Origin: Solwaraspora sp. WMMD406
GTDB taxonomy: Bacteria > Actinomycetota > Actinomycetes > Mycobacteriales > Micromonosporaceae
Length of the DNA stretch: 64,000 nt
Direction: 5' to 3'
Assembly: GCF_029626025.1 (NCBI RefSeq)
Contig: NZ_JARUBF010000001.1
Span: 5,116,001-5,180,000, forward strand
Below are positions 9,068 to 16,634 of this stretch, piece by piece; the stretch's first letter is position 1; every line of letters begins with the position of its first letter. The notes beneath the pieces are model-generated. The model worked only from the letters and a program-made list of their open reading frames with translations. It was not told the DNA's origin and did no database searches. The position numbers were made by a program, and so were the translations under genes.

Positions 9068-10173
9068 CGCCCCACCTCTTGGGCCGCAGGTTCGGCCAGC
9101 ACGCCCGACATCGCCAGCAGCGCCACGAGCGGTTCGAGCACGCGCATCGGCCGGACACCCCCCGGGTAGCCACTGCCTCGTGCCTCGCCGCCGGTGGCGG
9201 ACGCGAAGTGCAGGGTGCAGCGGCGGCAGGTGCGATAGGGCTCCAGCAGGGCGGTGGCGCCGGCCCGGTGCAGGAAGGCGTACGCGTCCCGGCTTTCCGC
9301 CAGGATCCGCTCCGGGTCCAACCCGGCCGGCGCCGGTCGCCGCAGCCAGTTCTCCACCGGCGGATCGAACCGATGAATGTCGGACTTGTTGATCACCACG
9401 GCGGCGGGAACGTCGAGGAGCCCCGCGCCCGGATGCAGCAGGCTCAACACCGAGCGGTACGTCTCGTCCGCCGGTCGACCACCGGTTCGTCCGGACCGAC
9501 CCGTGACGATGTCCGAGTCGAGCACGAACACCAGGGCGGTCACTCCGTTGAGGAAACGGGTGTTGTCCCGTAGCTGCCCGAGGTCTTCCCCGCCGATGTC
9601 GAAGAAGGTCACCGGCCAGGTGCCGGCCGGTGAGCTGATCAGCAGGGCATCGGCGAAGTCCACCACCCCCTCCCGGGTGCCCTGCAGCTTGTCGCCCCGC
9701 TCCAGCAGCGGACGGGTGTGGGAGTTCAGAAACGATCGGTGCCGGTTGAGGTCCAACGCCACGGCCTGCAGGCCGTACCGGGCGAGTCCACCGTTCTCGA
9801 TCTCGCCGATCATCGCCGCCAGCAGATGTGTCTTGCCGGACAGGGAGGCACCGACGAAACCAACCACGATCGGTTGCTGGTAGATCGAATACAGCAGCGG
9901 CAGGTAGTGCCGTGGCGTGTCTCCGGACTGGTTCGGGCAGCGGATGTGGGCGGTGCGCAGCACACCGGCCCGCTTCTCCGGCGACGTCGTCGGGGGCAGC
10001 ACCAGTGGCCGGTAGCCGGCGCCGTCGGCGAACGAGTAGAGCTCGTCGCCAACGTCGCCCCACCGGACGGTGTCCAAACAGAGCGGACAGCGGACCCGGC
10101 GGTCGGGGTCGCCCGGCGCACCCGGCGCACCCGGCGCACCCGGCACTGGAGAGGGCTCAGTAGCAGGACTCAC
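9064..10173 (-). CDS. Zinc-ribbon P-loop GTPase (TRAFAC, 'double-GTPase'-like)
   Basis: Cytoplasmic GTPase of 369 residues. After a Gly-Ala-Pro tail, Cys29/Cys32 (CPLC) and Cys79 outline a probable zinc ribbon, and a further CRRC pair lies near residue 316. Nucleotide-binding motifs are complete: P-loop GASLSGKT at 108-115, G3-like DIGGED near 190 and the base-specificity motif NKSD near 262. This arrangement resembles the GTPases predicted in bacterial NTP-dependent conflict systems. The GTG start overlaps the pseudokinase stop and the stop overlaps the downstream start, both as GTGA. The P-loop and NKSD argue for an active switch rather than a degenerate one. Confidence 0.85.
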   Translation of the reverse strand: MSPATEPSPVPGAPGAPGAPGDPDRRVRCPLCLDTVRWGDVGDELYSFADGAGYRPLVLPPTTSPEKRAGVLRTAHIRCPNQSGDTPRHYLPLLYSIYQQPIVVGFVGASLSGKTHLLAAMIGEIENGGLARYGLQAVALDLNRHRSFLNSHTRPLLERGDKLQGTREGVVDFADALLISSPAGTWPVTFFDIGGEDLGQLRDNTRFLNGVTALVFVLDSDIVTGRSGRTGGRPADETYRSVLSLLHPGAGLLDVPAAVVINKSDIHRFDPPVENWLRRPAPAGLDPERILAESRDAYAFLHRAGATALLEPYRTCRRCTLHFASATGGEARGSGYPGGVRPMRVLEPLVALLAMSGVLAEPAAQEVGR

Positions 10174-11204
10174 CGGAACACCCCCACGAGACAGATCACG
10201 GCGACCAGTCCGACCAGCGCCAGCACGGCCGTACCAAGAAGCAGCGACGCGGCTCGACGAGGACGGGCACCGGCGGCGGACGGCCCGGTCTCGGCGGCGG
10301 CGCGCCGGCTGATCTCCTGCCAGAGCGCCGCTTTACGGGCGCGTTCCTCGTCGAAGGCCGCCGCCCCGGCGACCAGGCCGGGATCCGGCTCCGCCGGCCC
10401 GGGCGGCAGCTCGGTGGGGGCACCGAGGCGGCGCAGCATCCGGGCGGCGTCCGGCCGGGCGGCCGGGTCGGCCAAGAACACGCCCTCCAGCATGACCGCG
10501 AGTGGCGACTGTGGGTCGGGGCGCGGCGGCTGTTCGGATCCGGCGGGTCGGCCGGTGACCAGCTGGTACATCAGCAGGCCGGCGGCCAGGATGTCGTCGG
10601 CCGGGTCCGCTGCCCCGTCCGGACGCCGTGGCGCGGCGACGGCGTCCGGCACCGAGTACGGCTCACCGGCGACGACGGCGGTGGACAGGTCCATCAGCCG
10701 CACGTCCCGGCCGTCCCAGCCGACCGTGTCGGTGTCGATACCACCGTGCACCACGCCGGCGGCGGTCAGCTGCAGCAGGCAGCGGAAGAGTCCGGCTTCG
10801 AACTCGTGCCGCTGGTTGACCAGCAGCTGGCCGGCGACCTGCGCGGCGGTCCGGCCGGACCAGTGCCGCCACAGCACGAACGGCGTGGCCCCGTCCAGGT
10901 CGTAGCCGACCAGCCAGGGCAGGCCGGCGGGCGGCTGCCCATGGTAGCGGCGGTGGATGCGTACCCCGGCTCGCGCTTGGTTGTCCAGCAGACGGTACGG
11001 CGTCGGACCCGTGGCCGACGGTCCGGCCGCCCTGGCGTACTGCACCATCTGTGGCTGGCCGTCGGAGCCGTCGAGGATCCGGCTCATCAGGCCGTGGCGG
11101 CCGATCCGCCAGGCGCGTCCGGTTGCCAGTACCTCGGCGCTGGCCCCGGTCGCGCTGCGGTAGGCCAACCGGATCACCTCGTCCGGTTCACTCGGCTTCG
11201 ACAT
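10170..11204 (-). CDS. Membrane-anchored protein kinase-like protein, catalytically degenerate
   Basis: Protein of 344 residues with a Ser/Thr-kinase-like layout. The catalytic loop HRDxKxxN is replaced by HGGIDTDTVGW (His153) and DFG by DLS (172-174), and a clear VAIK-type lysine is not obvious, so it is probably a pseudokinase. A single hydrophobic segment (about 320-341) anchors the C-terminus. The ATG at 11204 has a GGAGGGGG ribosome site, and the gene overlaps the upstream membrane-protein gene by 17 bases. By context it may recruit or gate the GTPase on the membrane. The kinase-fold call rests on motif spacing and needs profile confirmation. Confidence 0.72.
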   Translation of the reverse strand: MSKPSEPDEVIRLAYRSATGASAEVLATGRAWRIGRHGLMSRILDGSDGQPQMVQYARAAGPSATGPTPYRLLDNQARAGVRIHRRYHGQPPAGLPWLVGYDLDGATPFVLWRHWSGRTAAQVAGQLLVNQRHEFEAGLFRCLLQLTAAGVVHGGIDTDTVGWDGRDVRLMDLSTAVVAGEPYSVPDAVAAPRRPDGAADPADDILAAGLLMYQLVTGRPAGSEQPPRPDPQSPLAVMLEGVFLADPAARPDAARMLRRLGAPTELPPGPAEPDPGLVAGAAAFDEERARKAALWQEISRRAAAETGPSAAGARPRRAASLLLGTAVLALVGLVAVICLVGVFR

Positions 11205-13488
11205 GGTGATCCCCCTCCGAGTCTGCCCACCAAGCGGCTTCGTCGTCGTTGCTGCGCCAGTAGGTCTGCGCGACGCCCTGGCGGGGAGGCACCAGCCGCA
11301 GCACACCGGCGAGTACGCCGGACTCCGTCCACGTCATCTCGGCGAGCGGCTGCCCGCCGCCCCGGTGCCGCAGCTGTGCGGTGCCTCGATCCCGCAGCGC
11401 GGCCGGCGCGAACCGGACACCGCTCAGGTGCTCCCGGGAGAGCAGACCGAGGTGTCGCGGTTGGCACAGCTGCACCAGCGGGCCGCCGAACGCCGTCGCC
11501 AACACGTTCCCGAGTCGCTCCGGACCACCCCAGCCGGCGTCGACGCCGGCCCGGACACGGGACCGGTCCGCGAACGGCGGCGCGTCGCTGACGTGGTGGC
11601 TTTCGAGGTGTCGGCGGTAGTCGTCGAGATGCCGTATCAGCACGTCGTCGACCTGATCCCAGGATCCACTCAGGCTGCCGCCGCTGCCGGCGCGGTCCCA
11701 GACGACGTCCAGCGCGCTGGCGACCGCGTCGCGCAGGTCGGCGGCGAGCACCTCGACCAGGTCGCCGTCGACGTCGCTGGCCGGTTCCCCGTACGGCGCA
11801 GTGGCGGTCGGCGTACTCGACGGGCCGATCCGATCGCGCAGCACGGCCGTCGCCCGGTCGAGTGCCACCGCCGCCGAGACGGCGGCGTCGGCCAGCAGCG
11901 CCCGGGCCGGCACCGTCCGCCATTCGTCGTGAACGACCCGATGCAGCAGGGCGTCGATCCCGCTCGACCACTGTGGTCCGATCATCGGTTCCAGCTGGGC
12001 CGACCACCGTGCGACGGCGCCGCGCCACCAGTGGTGTACGGCGACCAGGGCGGCCGCCGCCGCGATGCCCACGAGGGCGATCCGCACGATGAGGGGTGGC
12101 GGTCCGATCAGGCCCGCGATCAGGACGCCGGCCGCCGTCGCCGCCGCCATCGCCGGAAGGTACGCGGTGAGCAGCGGACGCGCCGCCGACGCGACCCCGG
12201 CCTCGCCCCGGGCCGCCGGGCGGCACGCCAACAGCATCAGCACGAGCAGTGCAGCCGACAGCGGCACCACGGCGCCGGGCGGGCCGGCGAGGCCTGCGGC
12301 CAGCGAGGCCGCCGTGAGGATCAGCAACAGCCATCCCGGCCGGACCGGTAGCGGGAACTCGGGTACCGGTCCGGCGTCGGGACGGAGTCTGGTCAGCTGC
12401 GGCAGGTAACGGCCGCTGCCCTGCGGTGTCGCCCGGTCGGCGAGGGCCCGCAGCCATCGTTGGGTGACGCCGACGTTCGACGTCCGCCAGAGCCGGCTGG
12501 TGTCGACCCGCAGCTTCGTCAGCAGCGCGCCCGGGTTCGACTCCTCCGGTGGGTCGGGCAGCAGGATGCCGCGGTTGCGCAGGTCGTCACGCAGCGCCTG
12601 ACCGCTTGGGTCGTTGCCTGGGTGCTGCGCCGAGGTGAGCAGGTCGGCCACCACCCGTACCAGCTCGGCCCGTTCGGCGCGCACACGGTCGATCCGCTCG
12701 ACGACGGTCCGGCTGGGTCGGTCGGGGCCGAGCAGGTGCCGCAGCCAGGCCATCCGGCGGACCTGGTCGGCGGCGGCGTCGGCGGCGGACGCGGCGGCGG
12801 TGCGATGTCGGTGCAGTTCGGATTCGTCGGTGAGGATCCGGTCGACGTCTGCCGGACCGGACAGCGCTGGTGCCGACGCGACGAAGTGCGCCAGCTCGGG
12901 GCGCCGGTCGCGGCCGGTGTCAGCGCACAGCTGCGTGACCGCGAGGCGCAGCGAGGTCCGCAGCAGCTCGCCGGTGATGCGGCCGCTGATCGCGAGCAGC
13001 CCGGGACTGGCCACGTGATCGGCCATCTGCTCTACCTGGGCCCGTACCGCGTCGAAGACGTCCGGCACCTGCAGGCAGTCGTCGAGCAGGTCGAGTGCCG
13101 AGGCCGACTCCGAGCCGAGTAGCTGGGCAGCGTCGAGTGCCGGCCCACCGGTCTCGATCCACCAGCCGCAGCCGGCGCCGGCCGGGTCACTGACCCACAG
13201 GGTGGCGATGCCCTCGGTGGCGAGCATCGCGGGCAGGGCCAACGCGGGGCGATCGACGTCGTGGGACGGGACGCCGATCACGACGCAGATCAGCTGGACC
13301 CCGGGACTCGCGGCGATGTCGAACAGGGTCGACTCGACTTCGGCCAGGTCCGGGTGATACGCGATCACCAACGTGCGTCCCGATTCCTGAGCAACCCGGT
13401 CCTGGGTGAAGCGGCGCGCGGCACCCGGTGGGCGTAGGTCGTGGCGACGGACGACCGGCAGGTCCGCCCGCAGACTGGAATTGCTCAT
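11188..13488 (-). CDS. Large multi-pass membrane protein of the vWA/tubulin/GTPase operon
   Basis: Protein of 766 residues with no family I recognise. The first ~375 residues are soluble and start with a Rossmann-like stretch (RTLVIAYHPDLAEVESTLFD). Hydrophobic segments cluster at about 381-420 and 440-486, followed by a soluble C-terminal ~270 residues. The ATG at 13488 overlaps the stop of the tubulin-like gene in ATGA, so translation is coupled. It gives the operon an integral-membrane scaffold with large domains on both sides of the membrane segment. No catalytic motif is obvious to me. Confidence 0.72.
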   Translation of the reverse strand: MSNSSLRADLPVVRRHDLRPPGAARRFTQDRVAQESGRTLVIAYHPDLAEVESTLFDIAASPGVQLICVVIGVPSHDVDRPALALPAMLATEGIATLWVSDPAGAGCGWWIETGGPALDAAQLLGSESASALDLLDDCLQVPDVFDAVRAQVEQMADHVASPGLLAISGRITGELLRTSLRLAVTQLCADTGRDRRPELAHFVASAPALSGPADVDRILTDESELHRHRTAAASAADAAADQVRRMAWLRHLLGPDRPSRTVVERIDRVRAERAELVRVVADLLTSAQHPGNDPSGQALRDDLRNRGILLPDPPEESNPGALLTKLRVDTSRLWRTSNVGVTQRWLRALADRATPQGSGRYLPQLTRLRPDAGPVPEFPLPVRPGWLLLILTAASLAAGLAGPPGAVVPLSAALLVLMLLACRPAARGEAGVASAARPLLTAYLPAMAAATAAGVLIAGLIGPPPLIVRIALVGIAAAAALVAVHHWWRGAVARWSAQLEPMIGPQWSSGIDALLHRVVHDEWRTVPARALLADAAVSAAVALDRATAVLRDRIGPSSTPTATAPYGEPASDVDGDLVEVLAADLRDAVASALDVVWDRAGSGGSLSGSWDQVDDVLIRHLDDYRRHLESHHVSDAPPFADRSRVRAGVDAGWGGPERLGNVLATAFGGPLVQLCQPRHLGLLSREHLSGVRFAPAALRDRGTAQLRHRGGGQPLAEMTWTESGVLAGVLRLVPPRQGVAQTYWRSNDDEAAWWADSEGDHHVEAE

Positions 13489-16400
13489 CCGAGGGCCTCC
13501 TCCAGCTCCCGGAGGTTGTCCCGGACCGGGTTGGAGACCGCTTCGAAGGGCATGTCGAGCGCGCCGGGGAACGTCCGGGCCCAGAACTCGCGGCGCAGGT
13601 CCAGGGCTCGGTTGCCGCGCGGGATCTGGCGACCGATCTGGTCGAGCACCTGGACCTCGTCTTCGGCGATCTGCCGGACCAACTGGTAGAGCTTGCTCGG
13701 GCGGGCCGGGGCGCTGTCCAGGTCGTGCGGCCGGGTCGTCATCAGCTTCTCGGCGAAGTCCTGCCGGATGACGTCGTCGTCGGCGATCGTCCATTCCTCG
13801 TACGCCCGCAGCAGGCCGCCCCAGGAGGAGGCCCGTTCGAACGGGTGCAGGTCCAGCGTCATGGAGACCGACTGCCGCTGGCCGAGTCCGACCCGGATCC
13901 GGACCGGGCTCGCCTCGTCACCGGCGAGCACCTCGATCTGGCCGTTCCACAGCGCGCACAGCAGCCGGTGCAGGATCCGGGTGCGGTGCTCGGGGGTGGT
14001 CATCAGGTAGCCGGAGTCGTCGCCGAGACGCTGCCGCCAGCGCAGGTAGTCCTGCGGTTCCTCGTGGTGTACGGCGTCCGACCACTGCCGCAGCACTCCC
14101 CGTAGTTCCGGGACCTCGGTGACGCTCATCGAGGTGCGGACCAGCACGACGACGATCGACTCGGCGTCCACCGAGCGGAAGTCGCGGACGGCTCCAGATT
14201 CCCGGGGCAGGTTGAGCCGGTTCTCCAGGTACGCCTCGATCTCGCTGTCCCGGCTCCCGGCCGCGTACGAGATCAGGACCTTCAGCGGGCCGGTACCCTG
14301 CGGCGAGAACCCACCGGGCACCAGACCGGCGATCTTGTGCCGGAACTGGGTGAGGTCGTCGTCGCCGACCGGGCCGGCGGGTTTGTCAGCGGCAGCGGTG
14401 AGCAGGTCGCTCAACGCCGGCAGCAGCGGCTGCTCGTCCGGGGTCTGATAGCGGAACAGCCGTTTGACGGCCTGCTTGATCCGGTCGCTGACCAGTGCGA
14501 CCGCGTTGTCGGCACCACGCTGCCAGCCTTGTACGTAGCACTGGCGCCAGCCTTCCGCGCCGACGACCTCCCGGACGATGTCACCGGGCGTCGCGGTCGG
14601 CCGGAGCCGGCCCTGGGCGACGTAGTAGCTGACGAACCGGCGCAGGGTCGCCTGGTAGAACGGCTCCAGGTCGCTGCCCTGCGGCGGAAGCAGGTAGGAA
14701 ACCCCGGTGCGGGGCCGGTACAGGTCCTTGGCCCGCTGGTTGAAGCTGCCGATGTCGTTGCGTTGGGCGTACCCGGCGAACTGGCCGGTGATCTGCAGCA
14801 GGTCCCGGCGCAGCGCGGCCAACGGCCGTTCCCACCGGGTGGTCTGCTCGGCCCAGGCGGCGTGCCAGGCCCGGCGGGTGCGCCACCGGTACCACCGGTC
14901 CTGCCGTTCCAGGCAGTCCTGCACGTCCGGGTCGGACCACCGGACCGAGCGCATCAACCTCTTCTCGATCGCCGGCAGCGGTGGCTTGACCTCCACCCCG
15001 TCGGGCGCGGCCGGCTCGCTGCGGCGGCTCTCGACCAGGCCGATGAAACCGAGCCGGTCGGCGGGGTCGGCCAGTGACGGGTCACCGGAGACCACGCGGT
15101 GCAGCCGGAACACGTCGATCTCGCCGATCAGCTGCTCGGCGGCCCGCCGGGGGTCGAAGCGTTGCGCCAGCGCCGGCATCTGGCTGGCCAACTGCTGGTC
15201 CAGCGCGTCGAGGCCGCTGAGCATGGTCCGGGCCCGGGTCCGCAGGGCGGCGGTGACGGCCTCGTGTCCCCGTTCCGGGGCGACCTCGGCGAATTCCATC
15301 GGCGCGCAGGTCCGCAGCGGGTCCAGGTGTGCCATGCCGAAGAACCGTTCGATCAACGGCCGGTTGGCTTCGGCGCGACCCGGTGGCGCGGTGGACAGTT
15401 CGGTGACCGCCTCGGAGAGGATCCGGGAGGCGATGATGTCGGCGAGTTCGTCCACCGGCACCGTCATCGACGCGACCAGGGCGGTGGAGACGCCACGGTT
15501 GCCGACGCCGGAGGCGGCGGCGATCTCCCGGTCGACGCCCTTGTTGATGAACTCGTCGGCGAACGACTGGTAGAGCCGGTCGGCGGCCCCGACGTGTTCC
15601 CCGGCCTCGTCGTGGTCGGTGCCGACCAGCGACAGCATCAACGACACGACGGACCGGTGCAGGTCCGACGGTTCGACACCCGGTGGCCGGCTGAACAGGA
15701 AGGCGGTCTGCACGGTGGACGGGCGCAGCCGCACCTCGCCGAGCGCGGGATACCGGACGCCGACCGACCCGACCGTACCGAAGTCGTCGAGTTGGGTGCC
15801 GGCCGCCTGCCCGTTCTGGTCGTCGACCAGCCGGAACAGGTCGAGCAGCGCCCGACCGGAGTTGAGCATGGCGCGGCGGCCGCCGCCGAGGCCGTCCTCG
15901 AACGCCGACGGCATCAGCACCAGCGGATAGATCTGCGGGCGGAACCCGGCCTGCTGCAGCGTGTGCCCGATCAGGTGCAGGAAGTCGTAGAAGATCCCGC
16001 ACCCAGTGCCGCCCGCGACCGAGAAGGAGACGAACACGTCGCAGGTGTTGTCGACTCGGCCGTTGAGCTGGCTGATCTGCGAACCCGACTTGCTGATCCG
16101 GCCGATCGCCTCGCGCAACGGCTCACGGATCGGGGTCACGCCGTGGCGCATCGTCTCGAACAGGGCGGCGCGGCCGACGGTGGGCAGCTGCCCCGCGCCG
16201 CGCGGCAACGGCCCGATCCGGGGCTCTCCCGCCGCGTCCGGCAGCCAGTCCCGCACGTACGGGTACAGGTTGGTTCGCAAGCTGCGCGCCACTTCCGGAT
16301 AGGTCGCCTGCTTCGGCACCAGATCCCGGATCCGCTGCTGGGTACGGTCGACGATGCCCAGGTGTTCGTCACTGGGCACCACCTGGCGGGGCAGTCGGGC

Positions 16401-16607
16401 GAGTTCGGCGTCGCTGAGGTCGCCGTAGACGAACTGCAGGCAGGCCGGCAGTTGGAAGGGTTGGAAGTTCTCGCCGGCCATCACCTCCTGCAGGTCGGTC
16501 CCGTCCGGCCCGCAGAGTTCCTCCCGCAGTCGGCGTTCCAGCTCCGCGCCGACGAGGCAGCCGGTGCCGCCGAGCCCCACGTAGAGCATCGGCTGAAAGA
16601 TCTTCAC
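13485..16607 (-). CDS. Tubulin/FtsZ-like GTP-binding protein
   Basis: Cytoplasmic protein of 1040 residues resembling the bacterial tubulin-like family. The N-terminus MLYVGLGGTGCLVG (GLGGTG at 11-16) is a nucleotide-binding beta-strand and loop, and SVAGGTGCGI at 196-205 matches the glycine-rich tubulin signature loop T4 (GGGTGSG). At over 1000 residues it is more than twice the size of FtsZ, with a long helical C-terminal part. The GTG start at 16607 has an AGGAGTGA ribosome site; the stop overlaps the next gene. Whether it forms filaments or acts as a switch or scaffold cannot be told. It is the core gene for recognising this operon elsewhere. Confidence 0.82.
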   Translation of the reverse strand: MKIFQPMLYVGLGGTGCLVGAELERRLREELCGPDGTDLQEVMAGENFQPFQLPACLQFVYGDLSDAELARLPRQVVPSDEHLGIVDRTQQRIRDLVPKQATYPEVARSLRTNLYPYVRDWLPDAAGEPRIGPLPRGAGQLPTVGRAALFETMRHGVTPIREPLREAIGRISKSGSQISQLNGRVDNTCDVFVSFSVAGGTGCGIFYDFLHLIGHTLQQAGFRPQIYPLVLMPSAFEDGLGGGRRAMLNSGRALLDLFRLVDDQNGQAAGTQLDDFGTVGSVGVRYPALGEVRLRPSTVQTAFLFSRPPGVEPSDLHRSVVSLMLSLVGTDHDEAGEHVGAADRLYQSFADEFINKGVDREIAAASGVGNRGVSTALVASMTVPVDELADIIASRILSEAVTELSTAPPGRAEANRPLIERFFGMAHLDPLRTCAPMEFAEVAPERGHEAVTAALRTRARTMLSGLDALDQQLASQMPALAQRFDPRRAAEQLIGEIDVFRLHRVVSGDPSLADPADRLGFIGLVESRRSEPAAPDGVEVKPPLPAIEKRLMRSVRWSDPDVQDCLERQDRWYRWRTRRAWHAAWAEQTTRWERPLAALRRDLLQITGQFAGYAQRNDIGSFNQRAKDLYRPRTGVSYLLPPQGSDLEPFYQATLRRFVSYYVAQGRLRPTATPGDIVREVVGAEGWRQCYVQGWQRGADNAVALVSDRIKQAVKRLFRYQTPDEQPLLPALSDLLTAAADKPAGPVGDDDLTQFRHKIAGLVPGGFSPQGTGPLKVLISYAAGSRDSEIEAYLENRLNLPRESGAVRDFRSVDAESIVVVLVRTSMSVTEVPELRGVLRQWSDAVHHEEPQDYLRWRQRLGDDSGYLMTTPEHRTRILHRLLCALWNGQIEVLAGDEASPVRIRVGLGQRQSVSMTLDLHPFERASSWGGLLRAYEEWTIADDDVIRQDFAEKLMTTRPHDLDSAPARPSKLYQLVRQIAEDEVQVLDQIGRQIPRGNRALDLRREFWARTFPGALDMPFEAVSNPVRDNLRELEEALG

Positions 16608-16634
16608 GACGTCACTCCTGTCTGCCGCATGTGG

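Noticed and set aside
10112-10138. 9-bp tandem repeat (CCCGGCGCA three times)
   Set aside because: It simply encodes the Gly-Ala-Pro tail of the GTPase N-terminus; no separate role needed.
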